A stretch of DNA of 64,000 nt from Anaerolineales bacterium (lineage in GTDB: Bacteria > Chloroflexota > Anaerolineae > Anaerolineales > JABWBV01): NCBI GenBank assembly GCA_020634875.1, contig JACKAX010000008.1, positions 1 to 64,000 on the forward strand, read 5' to 3'. The first letter of the stretch is position 1, and each line of letters begins with the position of its first letter. A program made the position numbers and the translations under genes. Positions 8,880 through 18,195 of this stretch are shown here, in pieces. The notes under the pieces are model-generated. The model ran no database searches and was not told the origin of the DNA. It worked only from the letters and a program-made list of their open reading frames with translations.

Positions 8880-9758
8880 ATGCCTCCCACCCTTAACCTC
8901 CTTACTTCCCCTGACTGGACCGACTACGCCCTCCTCGATACCGGACACGGCAAAAAACTTGAACGGTTTGGCAAATATACCTTTATCCGTCCCGAAGCCC
9001 AGGCGATCTGGCATCCCGCGCTTCCCGAAAAACAATGGCGCACCGCACACGGCGAATACGTGGCCACTGGCGATGAAGGCCACGGCAAATGGGAACTCCT
9101 CGCGTCACTCCAACCCTGGAATTTGACCTACAAAGGGCTGACGATGGAAACGCAAGTCGGCGGCTCGCGGCATTTGGGTGTGTTCCCTGAACAGGCCGCG
9201 CACTGGGATTGGATGGGGGAGACAATCCGGGAGGCGGCACGCCCTGTCAGAGTGTTGAATCTGTTTGGGTATACCGGCCTCGCGAGCCTGGCCGCGGCGC
9301 AGGCAGGGGCGTCGGTCACGCATGTGGATGCTTCTAAAAAAGCAGTCGCCTGGGGGCAGAAGAATCAAGAACTCTCCCGCATGAAAGAGCGCCCCATCCG
9401 CTGGTTGGTGGATGATGTCGAAAAGTTTGTCCGCCGCGACCTCCGCCGGGGGGCGAAATACGATGGGTTGATCCTCGACCCGCCCAAGTTCGGGCGTGGC
9501 CCATCTGGGGAAGTGTGGGAATTTTTCGAAGCAATGACGGATTTACTCGCCAATTGCAAAACCCTGTTGAGTGACCGCCCGCTTTTCATCATCCTTACCG
9601 CCTATGCTATCCGTGCCTCCGCTCTCAGCATCCACTACGCGGTCGAAGAAATGGTCAAAGACTTGGGTGGTACACTGACCTCCGGCGAACTCGCGCTTGA
9701 AGAGCAAAGTGCCGGACGCGTTCTTTCTATGGCGATCTTTTCCCGTTGGCGGCATTAA
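8880..9758 (+). CDS. Class I SAM-dependent methyltransferase (RlmI/RlmK-like)
   Basis: The 292-residue protein has a Rossmann methyltransferase domain: LNLFGYTGLASLAAAQAG (SAM motif I), HVDASKKAVAWGQKN (motif II) and LDPPKFGRGPSGEVWEF (motif IV, DPP as in RNA C5 or N2 methyltransferases). It resembles 23S rRNA methyltransferases of the RlmI/RlmK group but lacks their N-terminal PUA domain, so the exact target base is not predictable. The ATG at 8880 starts the domain; a TATACT-like -10 element lies just upstream. No partner gene is evident. Confidence 0.8.
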   Translation: MPPTLNLLTSPDWTDYALLDTGHGKKLERFGKYTFIRPEAQAIWHPALPEKQWRTAHGEYVATGDEGHGKWELLASLQPWNLTYKGLTMETQVGGSRHLGVFPEQAAHWDWMGETIREAARPVRVLNLFGYTGLASLAAAQAGASVTHVDASKKAVAWGQKNQELSRMKERPIRWLVDDVEKFVRRDLRRGAKYDGLILDPPKFGRGPSGEVWEFFEAMTDLLANCKTLLSDRPLFIILTAYAIRASALSIHYAVEEMVKDLGGTLTSGELALEEQSAGRVLSMAIFSRWRH

Positions 9759-9856
9759 ATTAAGCGAGGCGGTCAGGATCAACTGGGGTTATAAAGGGAT
9801 AGCAACCTCAGTATGAAATAAGAAATTAGGAATACTTTCCTCACAAGGAGTAAATC

Positions 9857-10582
9857 ATGAACCCTCTCAACGGTAGAACCGCACTGATTACAGGCGGGGG
9901 AAGTGGTATCGGCCAAGGCATTGCCCTCGCGTTTGCAGAAATGGGCATGAATGTTGTCATCTGTGGGCGGCGGGCGGAAGCGTTGGCGCGAACCGCCGAG
10001 ACTGGGCGCGACCTCCCCGGGCAAATCCGCCCCTTTCCGGGTGACGTTTCCCAGGAAGCAGACGTGACCCGAATCGTCAACGCTGCCCTCGTGACCCTGG
10101 GGAAAATTGATATCCTCGTGAACAACGCTGCCGTCTCATACAGCGGCCCCGTCCATACTGTCGGCGTGGATACCTGGGATCAGGTCATGGCGATCAACCT
10201 GCGCGGGCCGTTTCTCATGTGTCGCGCGGTGCTTCCTCACATGCGTGCCCAACGGAACGGGCACATCATTAATATTAGTTCCGAGTCGGGCATCGAATTC
10301 TATCCGGGGGACGCGGCTTATGGAACCTCAAAACACGCCCTCAACGCCCTTGATGAATACCTACAACGGGAAAACCAGGAACTCAACATCCGCGTCAATA
10401 CCATCTGCCCTGGCATGGTCGTCTCCGAAATGACCGCTGATGAACCCCACCTCAACCGTGCCAAGTGCCTCTTTCCCTCTGATATCGCCGATTTAGTCGT
10501 GTGGCTAGTTTCGCGCCGTTCCAACATTAAAGTTGGCTCTCCCATCTTAATTCAAACGATGGAGAATCCGTGGGAACAATAA
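9857..10582 (+). CDS. SDR family oxidoreductase
   Basis: The 241-residue short-chain dehydrogenase/reductase is complete. The Rossmann NAD(P) motif TGGGSGIGQGIALAF is followed by the structural NNAA motif, the catalytic Ser in NISSESG and the YGTSKHA active-site Tyr/Lys. The sequence ICGRR after strand 2 suggests NADP preference. The ATG at 9857 is preceded by AAGGAG. The substrate cannot be inferred. A hairpin terminator follows at 10619-10652. Confidence 0.88.
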   Translation: MNPLNGRTALITGGGSGIGQGIALAFAEMGMNVVICGRRAEALARTAETGRDLPGQIRPFPGDVSQEADVTRIVNAALVTLGKIDILVNNAAVSYSGPVHTVGVDTWDQVMAINLRGPFLMCRAVLPHMRAQRNGHIINISSESGIEFYPGDAAYGTSKHALNALDEYLQRENQELNIRVNTICPGMVVSEMTADEPHLNRAKCLFPSDIADLVVWLVSRRSNIKVGSPILIQTMENPWEQ

Positions 10583-10618
10583 TCAGGTACAATAGCGCGC
10601 ATCTTCCTGAAAAACAAA

Positions 10619-10652
10619 AACAGGGTCAGGGTATTTACCCCGACCCTGTTTT
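10619..10652 (+). terminator. Rho-independent terminator after SDR gene
   Basis: Arms AACAGGGTC and GACCCTGTT enclose an inner GGGTATTTACCC hairpin and are followed by TTTT. The position between the SDR stop and ndk fits transcription stop after the SDR gene. Confidence 0.8.
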
Positions 10653-10738
10653 GCGGAATATTCATAAAACAAATTTGGTTCTACCGGCACTTTTCCCACT
10701 GAAAACGGGAGAGCCACAAATTTTTGGAGGCTTCTTAC

Positions 10739-11188
10739 ATGGAAAAAACCTTAGTCTTAGTCAAACCCGATGGTGTGCAACGCGGCCTGATCGGGGAAGT
10801 TATCACCCGGCTTGAACGGCGCGGCCTGCGCCTCGTCGCCGCCAAATTCTTTCAGGTCAGCCGCGAACTGGCCGAAACCCACTATGCCATTCACAAGGGC
10901 AAACCCTTTTACGAAGGGCTGATCAACTATATCATTTCCGCCCCTGTGATGGCGATGGTTTGGGAAGGCCCGCGTGCCATCGCCGCTGTCCGCCAAACGA
11001 TGGGGGCCACCCGCCCGTGGGAAGCCGCCCCCGGCACTATCCGTCACGACTTCGCCCTCGAAGTGGGCCGCAACCTCACCCACGCCTCCGACAGTGTCGA
11101 AAACGGCGAAGCGGAAGTCGCACTTTGGTTCAAATCTGAAGAACTCGTCACGTGGGAACGCGCCACCGATCAGTGGATTTTTGAGTAA
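10739..11188 (+). CDS. ndk: Nucleoside diphosphate kinase
   Basis: The 149-residue Ndk transfers the gamma phosphate from ATP to nucleoside diphosphates through a phospho-histidine. The start EKTLVLVKPDGVQRGLIGEV and the active-site segment RNLTHASDSVENGE (His in N-x-x-H-x-S-D) are diagnostic. The ATG at 10739 is chosen because TTGGAGG lies 8 bases upstream; an in-frame start at 10724 would include only MEASY. A terminator shared with the convergent rsfS gene follows. Confidence 0.97.
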   Translation: MEKTLVLVKPDGVQRGLIGEVITRLERRGLRLVAAKFFQVSRELAETHYAIHKGKPFYEGLINYIISAPVMAMVWEGPRAIAAVRQTMGATRPWEAAPGTIRHDFALEVGRNLTHASDSVENGEAEVALWFKSEELVTWERATDQWIFE

Positions 11189-11196
11189 CCCTTCGC

Positions 11197-11291
11197 GAAA
11201 AACCGAGTTTTTTCTCTGACAGAACGCTTGCTGGAAAAGGTTCCTGAAAAGCAAAGCTTCTCGTTGTACAAGGAAAAACTCGGTTTTTTTA
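11197..11291. repeat. Short TIR-bounded element, copy 1 (AAAAACCGAGTTTTT family)
   Basis: A stretch of about 95 bases is bounded by AAAAACCGAGTTTTT (11198-11212) and its inverse AAAAACTCGGTTTTT (11274-11288). The interior contains GAAAAGCAAAGCTTCTCG. A second copy in inverted interior orientation lies at 45789-45886. It sits between ndk and its terminator and holds no gene. Confidence 0.75.
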
Positions 11292-11299
11292 TCGTTAAA

Positions 11300-11330
11300 A
11301 AAAAGACCGGACAATTTGTCCGGTCTTTTT
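11300..11330. terminator. Bidirectional terminator between ndk and rsfS
   Basis: Perfect arms AAAAGACCGGACA and TGTCCGGTCTTTT surround a 3-base loop, with A-tract on one side and T-tract on the other. It lies between the convergent ndk and rsfS genes, so it can serve both. Confidence 0.88.
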
Positions 11331-11333
11331 CGT

Positions 11334-11678
11334 TTACTGCAATCGTAGCAACGTCTTCCCCTCTGCCCAAAGCTCTTCCAGCCGGTAATACTCCCGCTGA
11401 TCCTCCGAAAAAATGTGGACGACCACATCTCCGTAATCTGCCAATACCCAGCCATTTTGGGGTACACCTTCTATGCGGCCTTTGATACGATGTTTATCCC
11501 GCATCTGATCCCGCACCGCATCCGCCAGCGCATCCAACATGCGGTTACTGGTTCCCGAACAAATCACGAAATAATCCGCAATGGTCGTCAGTTCCTGAAT
11601 ATCCATTAGCACAATATCTTCCGCTTTTTTTTCTTCCAAAATATCTACAATCGCACGAGCAACTTCTAAACTTTCCAA
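11334..11678 (-). CDS. rsfS: Ribosomal silencing factor RsfS
   Basis: The 114-residue protein belongs to the RsfS/Iojap family, which binds ribosomal protein uL14 and blocks subunit joining in starvation. The conserved core is visible: KKAEDIVLMDIQELTTIADY, FVICSGTSNRMLDALADAV, GWVLADYGDVVVHIF and YYRLEELW. The length is normal. A GGAGGC sequence precedes the ATG. It stands alone here rather than next to nadD. Confidence 0.95.
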   Translation of the reverse strand: MESLEVARAIVDILEEKKAEDIVLMDIQELTTIADYFVICSGTSNRMLDALADAVRDQMRDKHRIKGRIEGVPQNGWVLADYGDVVVHIFSEDQREYYRLEELWAEGKTLLRLQ

Positions 11679-11713
11679 AAAATGCCTCCAAATACAAAAA
11701 TTATTGTAATGCT

Positions 11714-11812
11714 CAGACCCTAAAGGTTTTTCTCGATAAATTCAGTGAGACATTTGCCAACAGAATTTACTTTTATTTAGGTGTCTCTTGCAAACGAAAC
11801 CTTTAGGGTCTG
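11714..11812. repeat. TIR-bounded intergenic element (CAGACCCTAAAGGTTT)
   Basis: A perfect 16-base inverted repeat, CAGACCCTAAAGGTTT (11714-11729) and AAACCTTTAGGGTCTG (11797-11812), encloses 67 bases. The inside has a second imperfect pair (GTGAGACATTTGCC and GGTGTCTCTTGC), giving a long cruciform. No gene fits inside. Confidence 0.75.
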
Positions 11813-11825
11813 GCCTGAGTACCTT

Positions 11826-12413
11826 TTATTTTTTTTCAGCCAAAGGCGCCGAACACAACCGTGTATACACAGCACCATTCAATTGTAAATCACTCCGAAA
11901 CAAATGCACCTCCCGCACTTGCGAAACCCCTAAAAACCCCACCTTCTTCTCCTTCAACACCTGCCCAATTTTCTGCAACTCTTTGGGCGTCACATTGCGT
12001 CCGACCCTGCCCAATGTCAGATGCGGTTTAAAATCCCGGCTTTCTGACGCATATCCCAGCCGATCCGTTTCCACATCAATACTCCGTTGCAACCCTATCA
12101 AATCCGGCGGGCCTTCCACCCCCACCCAAACCACCCGTGCCCGCAACGGACTGGGAAATGCCCCCAGCCCCCCCACACTGACTGCAAACATCGGACAATT
12201 CGATGCAGAAGTCTGAATAATCTCCTTCACCCGATCCAAATTCGTTACAGAAACATCGCCCAAAAACTTCAACGTCAAATGCATATTCTCCACCGGCACC
12301 CACCGGATCGTCCCATCTCCGATTTCCTCGCGCAAACCTTTCATCACCTGGGCTAATTGCTCAAGGACTTCGGTGGATAAATCAACAGCAATAAAGGCTC
12401 GAAAGACACTCAT
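11826..12413 (-). CDS. thpR: RNA 2',3'-cyclic phosphodiesterase (2H family)
   Basis: The 195-residue protein carries the two HxTx motifs of the 2H phosphoesterase superfamily: HLTLKFLGD (His45) and HLTLGRVG. ThpR/LigT proteins open 2',3'-cyclic phosphate ends of RNA. The ATG at 12413 begins SVFRAFIAVDL, the normal first strand; the longer in-frame extension upstream is low-complexity and overlaps the next gene. Confidence 0.9.
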   Translation of the reverse strand: MSVFRAFIAVDLSTEVLEQLAQVMKGLREEIGDGTIRWVPVENMHLTLKFLGDVSVTNLDRVKEIIQTSASNCPMFAVSVGGLGAFPSPLRARVVWVGVEGPPDLIGLQRSIDVETDRLGYASESRDFKPHLTLGRVGRNVTPKELQKIGQVLKEKKVGFLGVSQVREVHLFRSDLQLNGAVYTRLCSAPLAEKK

Positions 12414-12550
12414 GTGGATGACGCCAAAATAGCACAAGATTAAAGATAAATCAAGAGGCAAACTGTCCCTGACCCCTTCCTGACGTGTAAAAGCTCCCTT
12501 TTTCCCTTTTCCGACCCCCGCGGTGCCCTTTCCCCCGACCATTACACCCT

Positions 12551-13882
12551 TCAAACGCCTCCCCGCAGCCGCGCATAATCCTCCCATGTATCCACATCCA
12601 ACATTGCCTGCCCATCGTGCCACGGAACCCACACCGGGCGATACCGCGCAAACAGAGGCCGCGCCCCCACATCCCCCTGCAGCCCCGCAAAATCCCCAAA
12701 CGTTACCCGGTCAAACAACACCGGATTTCCGCGTTGTTCATCAATCAACGGGGCCACAATTGGGGCCAGCGTCCGCGTATGTTCCTCTCGCAACGCCCGG
12801 ATTAATGTTCCCGAAACGAATGGCTGATCCACCAACAAAAACACCGCCCCGCCCGCCTGCGCGGGCAACGCCCCCAACCCCACCTTCACCGAAGAACTTT
12901 GTCCCTCGGCCCACGCGGGATTGTGCTTCACGATCACTGGCAATCCCCGTATCGCCTCTGCGACTGCCTCCCTCTCCGCCCCTGTCACCACGACCACTGG
13001 CGACAAACCCCCTGCCAACGCCACCTCGGTCATATGCCGCACCAACGGCATCCCCTCCCAATCTAACAACTGCTTCAACACCCCCTCCCCCGCACTCGCC
13101 CGCATCCTTCGTGAAGCCCCAGCCGCCAACACCACTCCAGCCATCTTCTCGTGCATCGCAAACACTGGATCGCTCGCCTCCAGCACACTAATCCCCACCC
13201 CGTCAAACCCTTCCAACAGTCCCTCCACCATCCCCCGCGCCAGACTCTGCCGTTCCACCGAATCCGCCTGATTTAACAAAACCACTCGCCGCGCGCCCGC
13301 TGGAATATTTTTTAACCCACCCAGAGGATGCGTTAGCACTCGTACCAACCTCTCCTTCGTCACTCGCTCCCCCAACCCCAACCCGGACAACGCCGCGAAC
13401 CGCTCCGGGCGGTGAACGCACTCCGCACTTAATGCCTGCCCCAATCCGCTCAGCCCTGCCACCACAACCACCGTATCCACAAACGCCGGAATAGCTGGTT
13501 CATGTTCTGCCGGGGCTTTCAACGGAAGTTGCCGTGACCCATCCGCCTCAATCAAAAACGGGCAACTGTGCGCCTCCGCCAGTGCGCGGAGTTCCTCCAA
13601 CGTTGCCCCATCCACGCCGCGCGTGCGCCCCTCCTCCTCAACAGGCCCGGTGAACAGACAAACCCCCTCCTCCCACGTTGCCGCGCGCACCTCCTCAGGC
13701 GAAGTAACCACAAAATGCCGATCCGCCTGCGCGAGTTGGTCCGTTGCCAGATGCGTTGTCGCCGTCACAATCGCCGGAGCCACCTCCCGCGCGAGGCGAA
13801 ACATCCCTGTCGTCTTCCCCCCCGCGCCGACAAAGGCGAGACGCGTATTTGGTTCGACACGGAATGCCTGGCGAAGTTTCAT
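12551..13882 (-). CDS. YqeC-MocA fusion: Mo-hydroxylase cofactor maturation protein
   Basis: The 443-residue protein fuses two maturation enzymes. Residues 1-240 match the YqeC family linked to (selenium-dependent) molybdenum hydroxylases, with a P-loop-like FVGAGGKTTGMFRLARE and LIEADGSRQLPLKAP. Residues 248-443 are a MocA/MobA-type nucleotidyltransferase with AGVVLAAGASRRM, then VVVTGAERE and LLVDQPFVSG; MocA makes molybdopterin cytosine dinucleotide for xanthine-dehydrogenase-type enzymes. The ATG at 13882 overlaps the TGA of the upstream MFS gene by four bases (ATGA), implying translational coupling in the Mo-hydroxylase operon. The first domain is known mostly as a separate protein. Confidence 0.85.
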   Translation of the reverse strand: MKLRQAFRVEPNTRLAFVGAGGKTTGMFRLAREVAPAIVTATTHLATDQLAQADRHFVVTSPEEVRAATWEEGVCLFTGPVEEEGRTRGVDGATLEELRALAEAHSCPFLIEADGSRQLPLKAPAEHEPAIPAFVDTVVVVAGLSGLGQALSAECVHRPERFAALSGLGLGERVTKERLVRVLTHPLGGLKNIPAGARRVVLLNQADSVERQSLARGMVEGLLEGFDGVGISVLEASDPVFAMHEKMAGVVLAAGASRRMRASAGEGVLKQLLDWEGMPLVRHMTEVALAGGLSPVVVVTGAEREAVAEAIRGLPVIVKHNPAWAEGQSSSVKVGLGALPAQAGGAVFLLVDQPFVSGTLIRALREEHTRTLAPIVAPLIDEQRGNPVLFDRVTFGDFAGLQGDVGARPLFARYRPVWVPWHDGQAMLDVDTWEDYARLRGGV

Positions 13883-15132
13883 GCTAAACGCTCCATCGCA
13901 CAGCGGATTGAACCGTACTGGGTTGCCCAAAGCATACAAAAACCCAATAATAAGGTACCTAAAATGATGAACACCTCCTTTGCACTGGTTTGATCCGCTC
14001 CGTAGCCAGCAATCCACGTAATGAGTGGCGTAAGCCCAAGCGTGAACAAGCTAAGATTTGCAAAGAAACGCCCTAAAAACTCATTCGGAACCAGGGTTTG
14101 ATAAAGCGTTGTGGATAACAAGATGGACACACTCAAACTAAAACTCATCCCGATCATGCATACTATCGCGACCCAATAATTTGAAAAAAGAGCCATCATG
14201 AATGTAGCCAGGCCATACCACACAGCAGCCCCCCATATCCATAAAACTTTGTTCGAGACATTCCGCAAGGCATTGAGCATAAACGCTCCCAAAAACATGC
14301 CAATTGTCACACTTGACCACAAAAATCCATACCCGAGAGCGTTTGTGCGTTGGAGAGACTCTTCATAATATGAGGGCAACAAGACCGGGACAGCGAGCGC
14401 GACCATATTGACCATAACGGAGAGCGAGGCCAGTGCCAGCACAGCCCGCCGCGAAAGTATGAACGAAATCCCTTCTTTCATATCATGCCACACGCCAGTC
14501 ATTCCGTGAGAAGGCACGTGATCCACTCGTATTACGGGTAACTGGATACTAAAAATGAAGAACGCCGAAAGGAAAAACGTCCCGGCATCGAACAGATAAC
14601 TTCCCCATGCCCCCAAACTTCCCATGACAAGCCCCCCGAGAGACGCACCCAAAATCCCCGCGACACGCACGTTCATTGTGTTCAATGCATTCGCGCGCTG
14701 CAAGTCATCCTTTTCGACAATTTGCGGGACGGATGCGCTGACTGCAGGGCTAAAGAATGATCCTACGGCTCCATTGAACGCCGCGACAAGTGTAATGTGC
14801 CATAGCGCGAGTATGTCAAAATAGCTTAGGAGAGCAAGCGAAAAAACCCCAAGAGCACGCAGAATATCCGAATAGATTAAGATCTTTTTTCGGTTGTACC
14901 GGTCCACAGACACCCCACCAATGAGACTAAACAAAATCTGTGGAAGCGTGTAAACAGTGATCACTGTTCCCCATGCAAGTGCGGAACCTGTCACGGTTTG
15001 TACAAGTAACATATTTGCTACGGTATGAACACTATCCCCCAATGCGGAAATGTGACGGGCGATCATCAAACGCCTAAAATCTTTTCGTTGATTTAAGAAT
15101 TGCCAGGTAGAGATTTGGATTTGTGTTTCCAT
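13879..15132 (-). CDS. MFS transporter (MFS_3/EntS-like exporter)
   Basis: The 417-residue major facilitator protein has about 12 helices. The FRRLMIARHISALGDSVHT start and GGVSVDRYNRKKILIYSD loop between helices 2 and 3 are typical of MFS_3 exporters (EntS/macrolide-efflux type). It lies inside the molybdenum-hydroxylase operon: its ATG abuts the TAA of the YqeB-like gene and its TGA overlaps the next ATG. This suggests it moves a substrate or product of the enzyme, although drug efflux cannot be ruled out. Confidence 0.82.
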   Translation of the reverse strand: METQIQISTWQFLNQRKDFRRLMIARHISALGDSVHTVANMLLVQTVTGSALAWGTVITVYTLPQILFSLIGGVSVDRYNRKKILIYSDILRALGVFSLALLSYFDILALWHITLVAAFNGAVGSFFSPAVSASVPQIVEKDDLQRANALNTMNVRVAGILGASLGGLVMGSLGAWGSYLFDAGTFFLSAFFIFSIQLPVIRVDHVPSHGMTGVWHDMKEGISFILSRRAVLALASLSVMVNMVALAVPVLLPSYYEESLQRTNALGYGFLWSSVTIGMFLGAFMLNALRNVSNKVLWIWGAAVWYGLATFMMALFSNYWVAIVCMIGMSFSLSVSILLSTTLYQTLVPNEFLGRFFANLSLFTLGLTPLITWIAGYGADQTSAKEVFIILGTLLLGFCMLWATQYGSIRCAMERLA

Positions 15133-15936
15133 TTACTTCCAGAGCAAATTACGAATCTCCGGTTTGGTCAACACCGCCTCCAACACCCCGCCCCCAATCG
15201 CCAGTGCCTTATCCGAAACCTGATAACAATACGTCGGATTATCGCGCGGGTCCACATCCCCCAATTTCGTTCCCCGCGTGACGTGTAATTTGGGGTGGAG
15301 CAATCCCCGTACAACCCCCGCGAACGGCACAGTGATTCGTTCTCCTGCAATTTCAGCAACCAATTGCCCTGCCTCAACATGTTCCCCAATCTCAACGTGC
15401 GTGTGCAAAATCCCCTCCGCGGGGGCGCGGAGCACGCGCCGGGGATCGCCTTCGGGTTGGCGGGTGTCAGGGGTGGGGGGGGAGTCCCACAAGACGCGGC
15501 CAAGGGTGTGGCCGCGTTGGGTTTCGATGGCCGCGTGGCAGTTTTCGCCGGGTACAAAGCCGGGGCCGAGACCAATGACGAGAGGGGCGGCGTCCATGCC
15601 CAGGTCGGGGAGGCGTTTGGTGAGACGGGCGTCTATGAGGATGTGAGAAGCGATAAGTGGAGAGTGACGGATGTCGGTTGGGGGATCAATGACAACGGGG
15701 ATAGAACCGGATTGGAGGATTTCGAGGGCGTGTTCGGGCGTGTCTGCGCGGTGGGCGGTGATGCCTTCGATGGTGATTTCCTCGCGATAAACTGCTTCCG
15801 CAAACGAAACCGTGCGGCGAACGGCGAGCGGTTGGGCGAGTTCGGTGATCAGGACACGGATGCCCGCGCGGTACAGGCGGAGCGCGACGCCAGAGGCTAA
15901 ATCGCCGCCGCCGCGCAAGATTACAACATGGGTCAA
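15133..15936 (-). CDS. yqeB: YqeB-like molybdenum hydroxylase maturation protein (EF2563 family)
   Basis: The 267-residue protein starts with a Rossmann-like VVILRGGGDLASGVALRLYR motif, the mark of the YqeB/EF2563 family found with selenium-dependent molybdenum hydroxylases. A second domain contains LVIGLGPGFVPGENCHAAIE and ends in a lipoyl-like beta region. The TTG at 15936 overlaps the TGA of the upstream Mo subunit (TTGA), matching the tight packing of the operon; longer starts overlap that gene heavily. Whether a selenium cofactor is used here is not shown by the sequence. Confidence 0.82.
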   Translation of the reverse strand: MTHVVILRGGGDLASGVALRLYRAGIRVLITELAQPLAVRRTVSFAEAVYREEITIEGITAHRADTPEHALEILQSGSIPVVIDPPTDIRHSPLIASHILIDARLTKRLPDLGMDAAPLVIGLGPGFVPGENCHAAIETQRGHTLGRVLWDSPPTPDTRQPEGDPRRVLRAPAEGILHTHVEIGEHVEAGQLVAEIAGERITVPFAGVVRGLLHPKLHVTRGTKLGDVDPRDNPTYCYQVSDKALAIGGGVLEAVLTKPEIRNLLWK

Positions 15937-18158
15937 ATCTTCCCCAACCCTTTCAACACCCGTTCCGGCGTCAGCGGAAAATCGTCGAACCATACCCCAA
16001 TGGCATCGTGAACAGCGGCGGTGATGGCGGGGGCGAGGGGGATGTAGGGCATTTCAGCCATACCGCGCGCGCCCCATGGCCCGACGGGGGTGGGCACTTC
16101 CAAAATCAGGGAGTGTACACGGTCGGGGATGTCCAACACGCCGGGGATCAAGTAAGTAGAGAAGTTCGGGTTGAGCACCCGTCCGTCTTTTTGGATGAAG
16201 TTTTCAAGAATTGCATACCCTGCGGCCTGCACGACACACCCTTCAATCTGTCCCTCGATTTGCTGGCGATTGATCGCTCGTCCCACATCGTCAGCACAAA
16301 CCAGATCGAGAATGTGAATATGCCCAGTCTCGGTGTCCACTTCGACCAGGGCGGCTTCCGCAACATACCCGTAGGCAAAATTGGGGTCGCACGCGCCGGT
16401 TTCTGGATCGTAACCGGTGGTACGGGGAGGCCTGTATTGGTAAGTGCCAATGGCGGGGCGGTCTTCATCCTGCCATTTTTGCAGGGCGATTTCCACAGCA
16501 CCTCGAATCGCGTTCCCAGCCATAAAGGTCATGCGGGAAGCAGAAACACTACCAGAGTTGTTCGACGTGGCGGTGTCTGAGGCGATGAGACGAACCTGAG
16601 TCACCGGAACACCTGCCGCTTCTGCCGTCATTTGCCGGAGGGCGGTGTGCGTTCCCTGACCGACTTCCGCGGCTGCATGATAGAGAATTACTTCCTCGAT
16701 TTCGCCCTTGCCCCGGATTTCTACCGTGGCCCAACACGATTCTGGCGCGCCGAAGGAAAACCCGATGTTTTTGAACCCGGCGGCAAACCCGAGACCCCGC
16801 TTAGCAAAGGGGGCAGGGTCAGGCAGGTGGGCGGCATTTTGGTGGACTTGTGCAAAAGCGTCCGCACAGGCTTCGATCACTTGAGGCATACTTACCCCCG
16901 CGGGGAGGGGGCTGTTGACTGAGAGGAGTGACCCCTCGCGGACGGTGTTCCGCCGTCGGATTTCGATAGGGTCGAGGTTTAAGGCTTCGGCGAGTTTGTT
17001 CATCTGCTGTTCGGCAGAGAAAGCGCCTTGAGGGCCTCCAAACCCGCGGAACGCACCACCAGGGATGTTATTGGTATAGACAGCGTATGAATTGACTTTT
17101 ACGTTGGGGATTTCATAAGGGCCGGTACACATCAAGGTAGCATTGCCCATCACTTTCGGGGTAGTATAGACGTACGCACCGCCATCCTGGATGATTTCAA
17201 CCTGGGCTGCGAGGAGTTTCCCGTTTTTATCCGCGCCCCATTTCGAGCGGATGACGTACGCGTGCCGTTTGTGGTGGCCGATCATGGATTCTTCCCGCGA
17301 CCAGATGATTTTGACCGGGCGGTTGATGCCGCGCTGGTGCAAGCGCCAAGCGGCGAGACCGAGGATGATCTGAACCGACATGTCTTCCCGCCCGCCGAAC
17401 GCACCGCCAATGGCCGGGTAAATTACTCGCACCTGCTCCAACGGGAGGCCGAGGGAGTGGGCGATTTGTTCTTGATCTTCATGTGCCCATTGCCCCGCCA
17501 CCTGTACGGTGACGCGCCCTTCTTCGTCAATATACCCCACACCTGCTTCAGGTTGAAGGAAGGCGTGTTCTTGTACGGGGGTGTGGTATTCGGTTTCGAT
17601 GATGACTGCCGCTGCCGCAAAGGCCGCATTTACATCCCCTTTGCAAATCTGGTAGTGGTGCATGATATTGCTGTTGGGAATGGCACGCAGAGATTTAAAG
17701 GTATCAATATTGGGATGTACGAGAAACGCGCCGGGTTGCATAGCCTCAACCGCATCCGAGACCACGGGGAGGTCTTCGTATTCGACTTCGATCAGGTGCA
17801 TGGCTTGTTCTGCGATACGTTCTGTTTCGGCAACGACGATGGCAATTTGATCACCGATGAACCGGACGCGGTCGGCGTAGGGTTTGGCAGAGCCGGGGCC
17901 GCAGAGGACAGGTTGGTCGGGTGTGCCTAAGCCATATTCGTTATTGGGAACATCCTTGGCGGTGAAAACAGCGATGACACCAGGATAGGCCTCCGCACGG
18001 GAAACATCCAGGCGGCGAATGATGGCATGGGGTCGCCAAGCGAAGAGGACCTTCATATACGCTTGATGGGGAAAGTTGAGATCGCCCGGATACAGAGCTT
18101 GTCCGGTAACTTTCCCGAAGGCGTCGGGGCGGGGAAAGGGATGACCGAGAGATGACAT
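15933..18158 (-). CDS. Xanthine dehydrogenase-family molybdopterin-binding subunit
   Basis: The 741-residue large subunit of a molybdenum hydroxylase has an a/b hammerhead domain (residues 15-125) followed by the two molybdopterin-binding domains. Motifs seen are AIGGAFGGREDMSVQ, PGGAFRGFGGPQGAF (purine-type Arg, not the CODH Cys loop), EVGQGTHTALRQMTAEAAG and, near the C-terminus, GPWGARGMAEMP, which carries the catalytic Glu. This favours a purine or N-heterocycle hydroxylase over CO dehydrogenase. Its partner with FAD and 2Fe-2S domains lies upstream at 18623-20035. Confidence 0.9.
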   Translation of the reverse strand: MSSLGHPFPRPDAFGKVTGQALYPGDLNFPHQAYMKVLFAWRPHAIIRRLDVSRAEAYPGVIAVFTAKDVPNNEYGLGTPDQPVLCGPGSAKPYADRVRFIGDQIAIVVAETERIAEQAMHLIEVEYEDLPVVSDAVEAMQPGAFLVHPNIDTFKSLRAIPNSNIMHHYQICKGDVNAAFAAAAVIIETEYHTPVQEHAFLQPEAGVGYIDEEGRVTVQVAGQWAHEDQEQIAHSLGLPLEQVRVIYPAIGGAFGGREDMSVQIILGLAAWRLHQRGINRPVKIIWSREESMIGHHKRHAYVIRSKWGADKNGKLLAAQVEIIQDGGAYVYTTPKVMGNATLMCTGPYEIPNVKVNSYAVYTNNIPGGAFRGFGGPQGAFSAEQQMNKLAEALNLDPIEIRRRNTVREGSLLSVNSPLPAGVSMPQVIEACADAFAQVHQNAAHLPDPAPFAKRGLGFAAGFKNIGFSFGAPESCWATVEIRGKGEIEEVILYHAAAEVGQGTHTALRQMTAEAAGVPVTQVRLIASDTATSNNSGSVSASRMTFMAGNAIRGAVEIALQKWQDEDRPAIGTYQYRPPRTTGYDPETGACDPNFAYGYVAEAALVEVDTETGHIHILDLVCADDVGRAINRQQIEGQIEGCVVQAAGYAILENFIQKDGRVLNPNFSTYLIPGVLDIPDRVHSLILEVPTPVGPWGARGMAEMPYIPLAPAITAAVHDAIGVWFDDFPLTPERVLKGLGKI

Positions 18159-18195
18159 AGTAAGAAATGGTAAGGATTAGAATACTTCGTCAGGA

